A stretch of DNA of 33,716 nt from Bacteroidales bacterium (GTDB taxonomy: Bacteria; Bacteroidota; Bacteroidia; Bacteroidales; F082): contig JAGYLH010000038.1 of assembly GCA_018400955.1 (NCBI GenBank), forward strand, positions 1 to 33,716. Reading direction: 5' to 3'. This document shows, piece by piece, positions 25,293 through 33,716 of this stretch. The position numbers were made by a program, and so were the translations under genes. The notes under the pieces were generated by a model. It did not search any database. It saw nothing but the letters and a program-made list of their open reading frames with translations, and was not told the origin of the DNA. Every line of letters starts with the position of its first letter. Within the stretch, counting starts at the first letter, position 1.

Positions 25293-25583
25293 CTATCGAT
25301 CTTTCCAGATTTTCGGATTTCTGCTGGTATGCAGTATTGCCAGAATGTAAATGGTATCATGCTCTACTATAAAAAAAATTCCATAGGGAAACCGACTGGT
25401 TAATGCCCTTCGGATGTTTTTATAAATTACCTGAAAACGGTTTGGGTTTCGTTGTATTTCATTGATTTTCGCATCTAAAACCAGTAAGAATTCATTGCCT
25501 AAACCCTTGCTTTTATCGTTATACCAAACAGCTGCCTTTGCAGCATCTTCTTCGGCAAAAGGCTTTACAATCAGCTTATACAT
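25293..25583 (-). CDS. ParE/RelE-superfamily toxin
   Basis: 96 residues, MYKLIVKPFAEEDAAKAAVW. The family hallmarks are the helical hairpin (EEDAAKAAVWYNDKSKGLGN, about 11-30), EFLLVLDAKINEIQRNPNRF (about 31-50), then strands RRALTSRFPYGIFFIVEHDT (about 58-77) and the C-terminal IYILAILHTSRNPKIWKDR (about 78-96), whose LHTSRNP matches the ILHxxRDP tail of ParE toxins. It would inhibit gyrase or cleave mRNA. Start and antitoxin stop overlap as TAATG, so the two are translationally coupled. The frame is intact. Confidence 0.9.
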   Translation of the reverse strand: MYKLIVKPFAEEDAAKAAVWYNDKSKGLGNEFLLVLDAKINEIQRNPNRFQVIYKNIRRALTSRFPYGIFFIVEHDTIYILAILHTSRNPKIWKDR

Positions 25584-25801
25584 TAGAGTTGCCCCTTAAT
25601 TCTGGCTTTGACCTCTGTCCAACTTGAACCTTCGTCTCGATTCCTATTGTGGGCTTCAAGCCTCTCTTCGAGAAGTTGCTTTGCATCAGGGGATAATCCT
25701 ACCTGGTCATCCTTTTCAGCAATGCTATCCCAAATGGCTTCCAATATTAGAATACGTTCCGGTACACTTAGCTTTAATATGTCTTGTAGTATCTGTGTCA
25801 T
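25583..25801 (-). CDS. Antitoxin, addiction-module component (CHP02574/DUF type)
   Basis: 72 residues, MTQILQDILKLSVPERILIL. LSVPERILILEAIWDSI (about 11-27) is the signature of the 'putative addiction module component' antitoxins, followed by LSPDAKQLLEERLEAHNRNRDEGSSW, which places the toxin-wrapping region at the C-terminus. Cognate toxin follows with a 1-nt overlap. The -7 promoter element ends only 4 nt before the start codon, so the mRNA may be leaderless or nearly so. Confidence 0.88.
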   Translation of the reverse strand: MTQILQDILKLSVPERILILEAIWDSIAEKDDQVGLSPDAKQLLEERLEAHNRNRDEGSSWTEVKARIKGQL

Positions 25802-25805
25802 AGTA

Positions 25806-25813
25806 CAAATTTA
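25806..25813 (-). promoter_or_regulatory. -7 promoter element of the toxin-antitoxin operon, abutting the start codon
   Basis: TAAATTTG on the minus strand matches TAnnTTTG exactly. Its last base is 5 nt from the A of the antitoxin ATG (25801), so transcription should begin at or within a few bases of the start codon. A TTG lies about 23 nt upstream, slightly outside the usual -33 spacing. Confidence 0.5.
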
Positions 25814-26080
25814 ACGAAATAAAAGTATGATTGTTGCAATTTGTTTACAAATGCTTATTCAGCCTCTAAGCCAATTATTCTGGAACAAACCCCTCCTCAC
25901 TGGCGTGGTCCCGGCCATTTAGGATGCAATTCTATCTATCAACAATGATAGTTACTTGATTATCTTTATTTTGTATCAAGCCTGGAATCCGCGCCAGGGG
26001 TAATTACTTGATAACATACGCTTTGCCAGCAGGAAATAACAAAGAACTATTTCATCAATATCGGTTGGTATTTATTACAA
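25814..26080. other. Intergenic stretch between the toxin-antitoxin pair and dcp
   Basis: I see no gene, repeat or RNA here. It ends at the dcp terminator (26081-26112). Confidence 0.5.
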
Positions 26081-26112
26081 AAAAAAACCGCCCATCCGGA
26101 CGGTTTTTTTGT
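26081..26112 (-). terminator. Terminator of the M3 peptidase gene
   Basis: On the minus strand AAAACCGTCC-GGAT-GGGCGGTTTT followed by more T: a stem of about 10 bp (one G-T pair) with flanking A and T runs, about 20 bp after the stop at 26131. A and T runs on both sides would allow action in both directions. Confidence 0.9.
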
Positions 26113-26130
26113 GCATCTAATGGGGTTGAA

Positions 26131-28236
26131 TTATTTCAATCCGCTTTGGATAAGGAAAGGTTCGATATCGGGTTCTTGCCCGCGGAAGTTTACATAAGCT
26201 TCCATGCCTTCCCAATGGGCATTTCCAGCCAAAACATATTTTCGGAATTTATCCGCCAGTTCCTGGTTGAATAGGTCGCCCGAGTTTTTAAAAGCATAAA
26301 ATGCATCTGCATCCAACACACCGGCCCAGCGGTAAACATAGTATCCGGCAGCATAGCCTGAGCCGAAAATATGGCCAAAGTTGGGTGTGCGGTAGCGGGG
26401 AACAATCTCATCAATCAGGCCAAGGCGGTCCATGGATGCTTTTTCAAAAGCATTTACATCGGTATCAGCGTCCACCGGGGTGGTATGCCAATCCAGGTCG
26501 AGGATGGAAGCAGCAATGTACTCCACATTGGCAAAACCCTGATTGAAGTTGCCTGCATTGTTCAGTTTCTCTATCAGCTCATCAGGAATAGGTTTGCCTG
26601 TTTCGTAATGCAGCGCATATTCTTTAAGCAGGGCAGGCTCGCTGGCCCAGTTTTCGAGAATTTGTGAGGGCAGCTCGACAAAATCGCGTGGCACACTTCT
26701 GCTTGTGCGGTTGTAATGGCCGTCAGCAAAAAAGTTGTGCAGTGCATGGCCAAATTCGTGGAAATAGGTGGTATTTTCGTCCCAGCTCAACAGGGCCGGT
26801 TTGTCGCCCACCGGGCGGGTAAAGTTCATCACCATGGTAACTACAGGGGCTATTTTGTTGCCGTCGGCATCGTAGGAGCCGCTGCGGTAGGTTCCACACC
26901 AGGCGCCACCGCGCTTTCCGGGCCTTGGGTGGGCGTCGATGTAGAGTATGGCCAGGTGGCTTCCATCCTTATCAAACACTTCAAATGCTTCCACTTCTTC
27001 ATGATACACCGGTATTTCCGGGCGTTCTTCAAATGTCAGGCCAAATAGTTTGTTGGCCAGCGTAAAGCTTCCATTGCGTGCGTTCTCCAGCGAAAAGTAG
27101 GGCTTGATTTCATCTTCATCCATATTGTATTTTTCGGCACGCAACTTTTCGGCATAATACCACCAATCCGACATTTCCAGGTCGAAACCGCCTTTTTCGC
27201 GGTCGATGATATCCTGCATCTGTTGGCGCTCAGCTTTGGCTACATCAAGGGCTGGCTCCCAAATTTGGTCAAAGAAATCGTACACATTCTGCGGGTTTTC
27301 AGCCATTTGCTCCGAAATAAAATACTCGGCATAGTTTTCATAGCCCAACATTTCGGACATCTGACGGCGCAGTTGCATCAACTCAAGGAAAAGTGCCTTG
27401 TTGTCGTGCTCATTGTTGTTGTCACCCCTGTTGATGTATGCGGTATAAATTTTTTCGCGCAAATCGCGACGTTCAGAAAACTGAAGGAAAGGAATCCAGC
27501 TTGGTTTGGCCAGCGTAAATACCCATTTGCCTTCATGCCCTGATTTGGCAGCTTCATCGGCAGCAGCGCTGATTACAGCCTCAGGTAAGCCGGCCAGGTC
27601 GGCTTCGTTTTCCAGCACCAGCTTGAAGCCATTGTTTTCGGCTAAAAGGTTTTCGCTCAATTGCAGGGATGTCATCGACATTTTCTCGTTAAGGGCTTTT
27701 AGCTCTTCACGCTTGGCTTCGGGCAAGGCGGCACCATTGCGGGCAAAATCGTTGTAGATTTTTTCTACAACACGCATTTGTTCATTGTTCAGGTCAAGCG
27801 ATTTGCGTTGGTCGTAAATGGCCTTGATGCGTGCAAAAAGTTCCTGATTAAAACGGATTTTGTTTGAATGCGCCGATAGCATGGGGGTAACTTCCCTGGC
27901 AATTTCCTGCAAGCGCGGGTTGGTGTTGGCGCCTCTTACGCCACCAAAAACAGGACTTACACGGCTCAACATTTCACCTGACCTGTCGTAGGCTACAATG
28001 GTGTTTTCAAATGTAGGTGGTTCTGTATTGGCAACAATGGCATCAATATCTGCCTCACGCTGGGTGATGGCTTCCTCAAATGCGGGTAAGTAGTGTTCGT
28101 CGTCAATCTGATCGAAAGGCGGAACACCATAGGGTGTGTTGAATTCCGTAAAGAACGGGTTTTCAGGTTTTTGTTCTTGCTGGCAGGCGGTCAACATAAA
28201 GCCAAGGCTCAGCAGCACTAAAAAGAATTTCTTCAT
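26131..28236 (-). CDS. dcp: M3-family oligopeptidase / peptidyl-dipeptidase, lipoprotein
   Basis: 701 residues, intact. A lipoprotein signal peptide MKKFFLVLLSLGFMLTACQQ (lipobox LTAC) places it in the periplasm or on the outer membrane. It has the N-terminal helical M3 region (PFDQIDDEHYLPAFEEAITQ, about 38-57), catalytic zinc motif TYFHEFGHALHNFF (HExxH, about 486-499), and the third ligand in the following E-rich helix (ASEPALLKEYALHYETG). SGYAAGYYVYRWAGVLDADA (about 628-647) and NEHD motifs are typical of Dcp/oligopeptidase A. It cleaves dipeptides from, or degrades, short peptides. Promoter element at 28287-28294; terminator directly after the gene; monocistronic. Confidence 0.93.
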   Translation of the reverse strand: MKKFFLVLLSLGFMLTACQQEQKPENPFFTEFNTPYGVPPFDQIDDEHYLPAFEEAITQREADIDAIVANTEPPTFENTIVAYDRSGEMLSRVSPVFGGVRGANTNPRLQEIAREVTPMLSAHSNKIRFNQELFARIKAIYDQRKSLDLNNEQMRVVEKIYNDFARNGAALPEAKREELKALNEKMSMTSLQLSENLLAENNGFKLVLENEADLAGLPEAVISAAADEAAKSGHEGKWVFTLAKPSWIPFLQFSERRDLREKIYTAYINRGDNNNEHDNKALFLELMQLRRQMSEMLGYENYAEYFISEQMAENPQNVYDFFDQIWEPALDVAKAERQQMQDIIDREKGGFDLEMSDWWYYAEKLRAEKYNMDEDEIKPYFSLENARNGSFTLANKLFGLTFEERPEIPVYHEEVEAFEVFDKDGSHLAILYIDAHPRPGKRGGAWCGTYRSGSYDADGNKIAPVVTMVMNFTRPVGDKPALLSWDENTTYFHEFGHALHNFFADGHYNRTSRSVPRDFVELPSQILENWASEPALLKEYALHYETGKPIPDELIEKLNNAGNFNQGFANVEYIAASILDLDWHTTPVDADTDVNAFEKASMDRLGLIDEIVPRYRTPNFGHIFGSGYAAGYYVYRWAGVLDADAFYAFKNSGDLFNQELADKFRKYVLAGNAHWEGMEAYVNFRGQEPDIEPFLIQSGLK

Positions 28237-28286
28237 AGGTAAATCTGGATAGGTTAATGATTAAAGTTTAATGTCAAAATCAGGCA

Positions 28287-28294
28287 CAAATATA
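28287..28294 (-). promoter_or_regulatory. Putative -7 promoter element of dcp
   Basis: TATATTTG on the minus strand matches TAnnTTTG exactly, about 50 nt before the dcp start. The -33 position is not clearly conserved. Confidence 0.5.
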
Positions 28295-28317
28295 GAGAAT
28301 TTTGGGAGTCTTTTAGT

Positions 28318-28365
28318 CTTGGCTCTTGAGTCTTGAGGCAGTGAGTCTTGAGTCTTGAGTCAGTC
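28318..28365. repeat. Short tandem repeats of GAGTCTTGA
   Basis: GCTCTTGAGTCTTGAGGCAGTGAGTCTTGAGTCTTGAGTCAGTC-like sequence: four to five imperfect copies of a 9-10-nt unit between dcp and the FISUMP gene. Low-complexity intergenic repeat with no other signal. Confidence 0.7.
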
Positions 28366-28387
28366 AAAAATCAACGATTATTTGCTT

Positions 28388-29176
28388 TTAGTCCCTTACG
28401 CAGCGCACATACAAGCCAAATTGCGTAATTGGCCTGACCCGGGTAATTGAGCTGCTTTCGTTGACCAGGTAGCGGGCAAAGGCGGCTTCGTTGTATTGTG
28501 ATGACTGGCCCAATGTTGACGACCACCAATAGGTTGAAAAGCCTGGTGATACCGGTGCACCTCCACTATTGCGTGCCCCGCCCGGAAGCCCATCGAAACC
28601 CGAAGTGCCAAAATTGGCATGATTAACAAGTGTTCCGGGGCCTTTGTTCCATAGTGTTTTGTTGGCCGCCAGCTTACTGCCAATTCCATTTCCACGTGAG
28701 CCTTCAGATGCTGCATCTTCCTGGCTCATCCCCAGGGCCATTTCCAAAATCTGCCAATCGTTATCACTCGGCAAATGCCATCCCTGTGGGCACAGGCCGC
28801 GCGGGTCGGTGGCAGCATACCAGGTGTAAATCCTGCCATAAGTATCCAAATATTCGGAATTGCCTTCTAAAACCCATTCATATTTTGGATTTTCTTCGTC
28901 AACAATGCTGCTGTTGGGTGCAGCGGTGGTGCCAATCAGGTCGCCATTGTTGTACTTGCTGGTTTGCAAGTTTTGGCGCATCCAGCATTGGCTTCCTATC
29001 ACAACAGTTTGATACACATTTCCGTCGGTATCAGTCACCGTGCCGCAATCGGGAAATTCAACGGGCACTTCCGGATCAATGGGATCATCATCCTGATCTT
29101 GTTTGCAGCCCGGAAGCAGAATGACGAATAAGATGGTCAGCAATAGCGCATCAAAACGATAGCAGGTTGTTTTCAT
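28388..29176 (-). CDS. FISUMP-domain lipoprotein
   Basis: 262 residues. Lipoprotein signal peptide ending ILLPGCKQDQ (lipidated Cys about residue 24), a short Asp/Glu/Pro-rich linker, then a single FISUMP domain: CGTVTDTDGNVYQTVVIGSQ (about 44-63), CWMRQNLQTSKYNNGD, YGRIYTWYAATDPRGLCPQG (about 113-132), WHLPSDNDWQILE, FDGLPGGARN, STYWWSSTLG, and the final YVRCVRD. All consensus landmarks of the family are present. FISUMP proteins are extracellular and thought to be fibre- or surface-associated in Fibrobacter and Bacteroidota; no catalytic activity is established. A -7 element at 29202-29209 precedes it. Confidence 0.88.
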   Translation of the reverse strand: MKTTCYRFDALLLTILFVILLPGCKQDQDDDPIDPEVPVEFPDCGTVTDTDGNVYQTVVIGSQCWMRQNLQTSKYNNGDLIGTTAAPNSSIVDEENPKYEWVLEGNSEYLDTYGRIYTWYAATDPRGLCPQGWHLPSDNDWQILEMALGMSQEDAASEGSRGNGIGSKLAANKTLWNKGPGTLVNHANFGTSGFDGLPGGARNSGGAPVSPGFSTYWWSSTLGQSSQYNEAAFARYLVNESSSITRVRPITQFGLYVRCVRD

Positions 29177-29201
29177 TTGGTTTTGGTTTAAAATGGATGT
29201 A

Positions 29202-29209
29202 CAAATATA
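29202..29209 (-). promoter_or_regulatory. Putative -7 promoter element of the FISUMP gene
   Basis: TATATTTG on the minus strand, exact TAnnTTTG match, 25 nt before the start codon. Confidence 0.5.
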
Positions 29210-29300
29210 GAAAAGTCGCCTCAGTAACGCCAGAAATTATCAGACGTAGATTCCAAATAGCTTAGAATCATTATAAATTGATAAATTGTGTCAGCTAAAC

Positions 29301-29331
29301 TTTTAAAAGCCTTCATTTTTCAGTAATTTTG
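29301..29331 (+). promoter_or_regulatory. Promoter of maeB
   Basis: TTTT at 29301-29304 and TAATTTTG at 29324-29331, 19 nt apart, a good fit to TTTG-N19-TAnnTTTG. The predicted 5' untranslated region is about 95 nt, long enough to hold regulation, but no fold stands out. Confidence 0.55.
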
Positions 29332-29432
29332 GCTTAACCTAAAAACCGACTCGATCCTGCTGCTCTTTCTTTTTTGTTACGACATGACAACCAAATAAAT
29401 ATCATTATATCAATAACCTAAACCAACCCATT

Positions 29433-31703
29433 ATGGACAAATTATTCCGCAAAGATGCACTCAACTATCACGCCCTCGGACGACCCGGGAAGCTGGAAGT
29501 GATCCCCACCAAGCCATACAATACGCAGCGCGACCTTTCGCTGGCCTATTCGCCCGGTGTTGCTGACCCTTGTTTGGCCATACACAAAAATCTGGAGGAT
29601 GTCTATAAATATACCATGAAAGGCAATTTGGTGGCAGTAATATCCAATGGCACGGCCGTACTCGGACTGGGCGATATTGGCCCCGAGGCCGGAAAGCCTG
29701 TTATGGAAGGCAAGGGCCTGCTTTTTAAGGTGTTTGCTGATATTGATGTATTTGATATTGAAGTAAACGAAAAGGATCCTGAACGTTTTATTCAGGTAGT
29801 AAAAGCCATTGCCCCCACTTTTGGCGGTATCAATCTGGAAGACATCAAAGCCCCGGAATGCTTTGGCATTGAAGAGCGTTTGAAAGCAGAACTGGATATC
29901 CCCATTATGCACGATGACCAACATGGTACAGCTATCATCACTTCTGCCGGGCTGCTTAATGCGTTAGAAATTAACGGCAAGCGTATTGAAAATATCAGGA
30001 TTGTAGTCAATGGGGCTGGTGCTTCAGCTATTTCATGCACCAAGCTGTATATTAAGTTAGGCGCCAAGCCTGAAAATATTCTGATGTTCGACAGTCGCGG
30101 GCTGCTGCACAGCAAACGCACTGACCTGAACGAAACAAAGATGCAATTTGTCCGCGACGTGCCGAATATGACTCTTGCCGAAGCCATGGTCGGAGCCGAT
30201 ATGTTCCTTGGTTTGTCAGTGGCAGGTGTTGTTAAAAAAGAAATGTTGCTTACCATGGCCGACCATCCCATTGTGTTTGCCCTGGCCAATCCAACGCCCG
30301 AAATCCACTATGAAGAAGCCATGTCAACACGCGAAGATATTATCATGGCTACCGGCAGGTCGGATTATCCCAACCAGATCAACAATGTACTGGGATTCCC
30401 CTTTATCTTCAGGGGGGCACTGGATGTGCGTGCCTCAGCTATAAACGACGAAATGAAGCTTGCAGCATCCAAAGCATTGGCCGACCTGGCCAAGGAGCCT
30501 GTACCCGAGGAGGTTAACATAGCTTTTAATGTAAACAACCTGCGTTTCGGCAGGGAATATATTATTCCCAAGCCAACTGATCCTCGATTGATTACAAGGC
30601 TGGCCCCGGCTGTAGCCCGTGCAGCCATGGAATCGAATGTAGCCCGCAAGCCTATTACCGATTGGGAGGCTTATGTAGAAGAATTGCGCAAAAGGCTTAA
30701 AATTGGTAATCCCTTGGTGCGCCAAATCAAGACCCGCGCCAAGCATAATCCCAAAAGGGTGGTATTGGCCGATGCCGAAGACTACAAAATGTTGAAAGCT
30801 GCCGAAATTGTGCTCAACGAAGGCCTGGCCGTACCAATCCTGCTTGGCAATATGGCAAAAATCAAGGCCATCATACTTGAGAATGAATTGGAACTGAATG
30901 GTGTGGAGATTATAGATCCCCGCGACCCCAAACTTTCCGACACCAGAAAGAAGTTTGCCGAGGTGCTTTTTACCAAGCGACAACGCAAGGGCATGACCTT
31001 AAACGCCGCACGCAGCCTGATGGCCCACCGCAACTACTATGCCCCCATGATGCTCGAAACAGGAATGGCCGATGCCATGGTTTCCGGTTTAACGCGTAAC
31101 TATCCCGAAACTATTCGCCCGGCTTTGCAGGTAATTGGCAAGGAGGAAGGAACACGCATCGTTTCAGGTATGTATGTAGTGAACACCAAGGAAGGACCTG
31201 TCTTTTTTGCAGATTGTACCGTGAATAAAACCCCATCAGTTGAAAACCTGATTGATATTACCCTGCAAACATGCAGAATGGTGAAGGAGTTTAAGATTAA
31301 GCCCCGCGTAGCTATGGTTTCTTATTCCAATTTTGGATCGGCAGATGGTATTGGGCCTGCAAATCAGCGCGAAGCCGTTGCCTATTTGCACAAAAACCAT
31401 CCCGATTTGATTGTGGACGGCGAAATACAGGTAAATGCTGCCCTCAACCCCGATCTGTTAGAAAATGTGTTTCCTTTCTCAAAACTTAAAGGACAAGCAG
31501 CCAACACTTTAATTTTCCCCAATTTGTCATCCGCCAATATTGCTTACAAACTGATGCAGGAAATGGCAAAATTTGAGGTGATAGGGCCCATATTGAATGG
31601 TTTGAACAAGTCGGTGCATGTGCTGCAAATGGGAAGCGGAGTTTCCGAAATTGTGAATATGATTACAATAGCTGTGCTGGATGCCCAGCGCAAGGCTGAA
31701 TAA
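29433..31703 (+). CDS. maeB: NADP-dependent malic enzyme fused to a phosphotransacetylase-like domain
   Basis: 756 residues, intact, the standard MaeB length. It decarboxylates malate to pyruvate with NADP+, supplying NADPH. The malic domain is about 1-430: catalytic-Tyr region [13 protein letters not shown] (about 33-45), lysine motif [18 protein letters not shown] at about 71-84, [13 protein letters not shown] (about 131-143), metal-binding HDDQHGTAI (about 160-168), NAD(P) fold [12 protein letters not shown] (about 190-201), and [10 protein letters not shown] (about 286-295). The C-terminal phosphate-acetyltransferase-like domain is about 435-756 ([50 protein letters not shown]), which regulates the enzyme, for example by acetyl-CoA. 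A terminator-like hairpin follows at 31725. Confidence 0.97.
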   Translation: MDKLFRKDALNYHALGRPGKLEVIPTKPYNTQRDLSLAYSPGVADPCLAIHKNLEDVYKYTMKGNLVAVISNGTAVLGLGDIGPEAGKPVMEGKGLLFKVFADIDVFDIEVNEKDPERFIQVVKAIAPTFGGINLEDIKAPECFGIEERLKAELDIPIMHDDQHGTAIITSAGLLNALEINGKRIENIRIVVNGAGASAISCTKLYIKLGAKPENILMFDSRGLLHSKRTDLNETKMQFVRDVPNMTLAEAMVGADMFLGLSVAGVVKKEMLLTMADHPIVFALANPTPEIHYEEAMSTREDIIMATGRSDYPNQINNVLGFPFIFRGALDVRASAINDEMKLAASKALADLAKEPVPEEVNIAFNVNNLRFGREYIIPKPTDPRLITRLAPAVARAAMESNVARKPITDWEAYVEELRKRLKIGNPLVRQIKTRAKHNPKRVVLADAEDYKMLKAAEIVLNEGLAVPILLGNMAKIKAIILENELELNGVEIIDPRDPKLSDTRKKFAEVLFTKRQRKGMTLNAARSLMAHRNYYAPMMLETGMADAMVSGLTRNYPETIRPALQVIGKEEGTRIVSGMYVVNTKEGPVFFADCTVNKTPSVENLIDITLQTCRMVKEFKIKPRVAMVSYSNFGSADGIGPANQREAVAYLHKNHPDLIVDGEIQVNAALNPDLLENVFPFSKLKGQAANTLIFPNLSSANIAYKLMQEMAKFEVIGPILNGLNKSVHVLQMGSGVSEIVNMITIAVLDAQRKAE

Positions 31704-31724
31704 TCTGTAACTAAAAAATTCCTG

Positions 31725-31773
31725 AATGGCAATTGGTATTCTGTTCTGCAGGAGCTGGTTGCCATTTTCTTTA
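31725..31773 (+). terminator. Probable terminator of maeB
   Basis: AATGGCAA at 31725-31732 and TTGCCATT at 31759-31766 form a perfect 8-bp stem with a 26-nt interior that can fold on CTGCAG, followed by TTTCTTT. Located 22 bp after the stop. Confidence 0.55.
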
Positions 31774-31836
31774 AAAGCTTTAATGGAATAAACGGCAGCT
31801 TGCCTTTGTCTAACACCAAAGAAAACCACTCATTGA

Positions 31837-32388
31837 TTGGAAACCTTAACAGAAGAACGCCTGATTGAATTACTGAAACAGGGCCAACATAAGGCTTTGG
31901 CAGAGGTGGTGCGCCGCCATGGCGGGCTTGTTGCTAAGATGGTAAAGGGGATGTTGGGCGATGTGCCCGAAGCCGAAGATGTGGGGCAGGAAACCTTTAT
32001 CCGGTTTTGGAACAACATCGGTGATTACAGGCATGAAGCCAAAATAAGTACCTTTTTGGTAAAAATCGCTATGAACTTGTCGCTTAATGAGATCAAGCGA
32101 CAGAAAAAGCGATTTTCCCGATTTGGAGGCATGAAAGAAAACGCAGAAGAATTGATGAAAATTCAAAACCCTGCACATGATGTGGTTTTTGAGAACAACC
32201 AATTGGTGGAACTTGCTTTGGCCAAATTGGATGCAGCGCATCGGTCTGTTGTGGTTATGCGTCTGCTGCAGGGGTATTCAAGCAAAGAAACAGCTGACAT
32301 ATTGAATGTTCCGCTGGGTACGGTTTTATCACGCCTTTCGAGGGCACAGGATAAACTGCGGATAATTATTGACAAAATGAATGTATGA
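31837..32388 (+). CDS. ECF-type sigma-70 family RNA polymerase sigma factor
   Basis: 183 residues, first codon TTG at 31837 (METLTEERLIELLKQGQ); no ATG gives a complete region 2. Region 2 is about 5-80: ALAEVVRRHGGLVAKMVKGM, EAEDVGQETFIRFWNNI, and the DNA-melting segment KISTFLVKIAMNLSLNEIKR. Region 4 is about 120-178: LDAAHRSVVVMRLLQGYSSK, then the helix-turn-helix ETADILNVPLGTVLSRLSRA. It lacks regions 1 and 3, as ECF factors do. It overlaps the next gene by 4 nt (ATGA) and is followed by a single-TM protein with anti-sigma layout. Envelope-stress control is likely from this arrangement; the targets are unknown. Confidence 0.93.
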   Translation: METLTEERLIELLKQGQHKALAEVVRRHGGLVAKMVKGMLGDVPEAEDVGQETFIRFWNNIGDYRHEAKISTFLVKIAMNLSLNEIKRQKKRFSRFGGMKENAEELMKIQNPAHDVVFENNQLVELALAKLDAAHRSVVVMRLLQGYSSKETADILNVPLGTVLSRLSRAQDKLRIIIDKMNV

Positions 32389-32786
32389 TGCAAATAGATT
32401 TTAAAACATTACTGCACCGCTCATTTGATGAGGAACTAACCGTCAACGAGCAGCAATTGCTTGCAGATGAGCTTAAGCGTAACCTGGCATTGCGTCAGGA
32501 AGAACTTGAACTACAACGCTTTCGCGATCGTCTGGCCAGCTATCAGCCATCTTTTTCTAATGATTTTAGTGAAAAGCTGCTGGACAAGGTCAGGTTTGGT
32601 GGTTTGGCCATTGCTCCACGCCAGCTGGGATTGATTTTTGCACGAACCGGATTGATGGCTGCAGCAGCCATTGCTGCTTTGCTCATGCTTGTGTATTACC
32701 ATGATCAATCGCTCGATTTTAACAGCCTGCTCGGTATAGCCGACCTGGTGCCTGAAGATTTCGACAACCTTTTTGCAACTTATTAA
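32385..32786 (+). CDS. Putative anti-sigma factor (single transmembrane segment)
   Basis: 133 residues, MMQIDFKTLLHRSFDEELTV. The cytoplasmic N-terminal half (about 1-75: LTVNEQQLLADELKRNLALR, RFRDRLASY) is a charged helical region like the N-terminal sigma-binding part of Bacteroidota anti-sigma factors. A TM segment follows at about 86-106 (TGLMAAAAIAALLMLVYYH), then a short periplasmic end (LNSLLGIADLVPEDFDNLF type). There is no zinc motif. Assignment rests mainly on the 4-nt overlap with the sigma gene and the topology. Confidence 0.7.
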   Translation: MMQIDFKTLLHRSFDEELTVNEQQLLADELKRNLALRQEELELQRFRDRLASYQPSFSNDFSEKLLDKVRFGGLAIAPRQLGLIFARTGLMAAAAIAALLMLVYYHDQSLDFNSLLGIADLVPEDFDNLFATY

Positions 32787-32798
32787 ACCAAAACAACC

Positions 32799-33254
32799 AT
32801 GAAAACAAAATTCACTTTAATGCTTATAGGTGCCCTGGTGCTTGGTATTATTATCGGAGTATTGGCAACAGGACGGTACACCCGGCACAAGGTTGTGCAA
32901 ATTAAGGAAATGGGAACTCCCGAGGGTATGCATAGACGTTTTTACAATTTGATTGATCCCAGCGAAGATCAGGATGAATTGATCAGGCCCATTTTGCGTG
33001 AATATGCAGCACAAAGCCAGGAGATGCGCCAAAGGCACTGGGATGAGCATAAGGAGCTTTTCAAGCAGGTTCAGGAAAAACTGGAGCCTTTGCTTAAGGA
33101 GGAACAACTTGAAAGACTTGAAAATTTCAAAAACCGTTCGCCAATGCAGGGCCAAATGAAACGCGATTCATATCGCAAACATAAGAAAGGCCGTTCAGAT
33201 ACTTATGAGGATGAGGCACCAAAAGAAAGACGTTACCGCAACCGGGGCAATTAA
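32799..33254 (+). CDS. Spy/CpxP-like periplasmic protein with N-terminal anchor
   Basis: 151 residues, MKTKFTLMLIGALVLGIIIG, a TM or uncleaved signal anchor (about 5-24). The helical domain has repeated charged helices (ELIRPILREYAAQSQEMRQR, KELFKQVQEKLEPLLKEEQL) with an LEPLLKEEQLERLE segment, equivalent to the LTxxQ-type helix of Spy/CpxP and heavy-metal sensor relatives. The C-terminus is basic and disordered (KHKKGRSD ... RRYRNRGN). Third gene of the sigma operon (12 bp after the putative anti-sigma gene), as often found downstream of ECF sigma genes in this phylum. Likely an envelope chaperone or sensor; not certain. Confidence 0.7.
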   Translation: MKTKFTLMLIGALVLGIIIGVLATGRYTRHKVVQIKEMGTPEGMHRRFYNLIDPSEDQDELIRPILREYAAQSQEMRQRHWDEHKELFKQVQEKLEPLLKEEQLERLENFKNRSPMQGQMKRDSYRKHKKGRSDTYEDEAPKERRYRNRGN

Positions 33255-33280
33255 CTCCTTTAATGGTAAACCGATCAAAT

Positions 33281-33716
33281 TTAATTGATTTTCACCTCTT
33301 CTGCCTGAAACACCTCCTTGCTGGCATCTTCATACACAAATGCAATGACTGAAATTTGCGATGCATCCCAATTTTCATTCAGGGTGATGCTGTAGGTGTG
33401 TTCATAAATCTTATCAACTTCCACAGCTCCACCACCGGCTACAAGGTTTTCGCCCCAAGGCCCGTTTGCTGACGTACGGAGTACGTGGCTGTGGTTGTAG
33501 TCGGTAATTGTGGGAGGGCCAATTAAACTGTTGTCGTTCCTTTGTGCAGCAATGATGTTGTCTTCAACGATTACCACTTGAAGTTTGAAGTCACCACTAG
33601 CCATAGTTTGAAAGCTGGTTTCCAGATTGATATCCAATTTTCTATCATTGGCTTCATAGGTTGTTTCAATGTCAATTTTAGCAAAGTTCTCAGCATCCAT
33701 AGCGGCTGCTACCCTC
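33281..33716 (-). CDS. Omp28-like outer membrane protein, C-terminal part (runs off the window)
   Basis: About 144 C-terminal residues are visible; the gene's start lies beyond the window. The beta-rich translation includes FAKIDIETTYEANDRKLDIN, LQVVIVEDNIIAAQ, the segment YNHSHVLRTSANGPWGENL, and the end SQISVIAFVYEDASKEVFQA followed by EEVKIN. H-N-H-V-x-R and V-A-F-V-Y-D...K-E-V-x-Q-x-E-E are typical of the C-terminal domain of Omp28-family lipoproteins of Porphyromonas and relatives. Convergent with the sigma operon, separated by 26 bp with no obvious terminator. Confidence 0.72.
   Translation of the reverse strand, partial: RVAAAMDAENFAKIDIETTYEANDRKLDINLETSFQTMASGDFKLQVVIVEDNIIAAQRNDNSLIGPPTITDYNHSHVLRTSANGPWGENLVAGGGAVEVDKIYEHTYSITLNENWDASQISVIAFVYEDASKEVFQAEEVKIN

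Noticed and set aside
28318..28365. GAGTCTTGA tandem copies considered as protein-binding iterons
   Set aside because: Unit length and spacing are irregular, and there is no replication or regulatory gene beside them.
1..33716. tRNA, rRNA or known riboswitch
   Set aside because: No cloverleaf with GGTTCRA-type T-loop, no rRNA signature and no riboswitch core was recognised on either strand by eye.

Overview
This 33.7 kb window comes from a Bacteroidota chromosome. The signs are a type A (Por/T9SS) C-terminal sorting tail on a subtilisin-like protease, FISUMP, DUF4468 and Omp28-type surface proteins, lipoprotein signal peptides, A/T-rich leaders without Shine-Dalgarno sequences, and repeated matches to the Bacteroidota -7 promoter element TAnnTTTG. 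I found no tRNA, rRNA, CRISPR array or prophage.

Layout. 1-5.6 kb: the start of an HMG-CoA reductase gene, fructose-1,6-bisphosphatase, a divergent aspartate kinase, and a secreted S8 protease. 5.7-12.8 kb: an M28 peptidase lipoprotein, peptidase T interrupted by a complete 1678-bp IS66-type element with an 8-bp target duplication, the tRNA hydroxylase TrhO, and an acylating aldehyde dehydrogenase. From about 2.0 to 12.7 kb almost every gene is broken by many small indels while its catalytic motifs survive. The IS has perfect ends and a perfect target duplication, so it is young. That argues for an indel-rich (poorly polished) sequence patch rather than ancient decay. 13-20.3 kb: small secreted, membrane and lipoprotein genes of unknown role, a broken MNT nucleotidyltransferase gene, and a monocistronic TrpB2-type tryptophan synthase beta gene. 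Upstream of that gene is a previously unannotated 28-codon reading frame containing W-S-W-W-W, which looks like a tryptophan attenuator peptide. 20.4-25.8 kb: a DUF4468 protein (its tail is duplicated 1.4 kb away), a metallophosphoesterase, a large membrane sensor (sCache-TM-PAS-PAS-CBS-CBS-DUF294 nucleotidyltransferase), a pair of inverted hairpin repeats, and a ParE-type toxin-antitoxin pair. 26.1-33.7 kb: an M3 oligopeptidase lipoprotein, a FISUMP lipoprotein, malic enzyme fused to a phosphotransacetylase domain, an ECF sigma / putative anti-sigma / periplasmic protein operon, and the end of an Omp28-like gene.

The genes are mostly single transcription units of housekeeping metabolism (gluconeogenesis, malate to pyruvate, aspartate-family and tryptophan synthesis, peptide breakdown) mixed with envelope proteins and intergenic repeats. 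The least-explained items are the Trp leader, the sensor with a nucleotidyltransferase output, and a hairpin leader of about 65 bp shared by the aldehyde dehydrogenase and sensor genes 10.7 kb apart.
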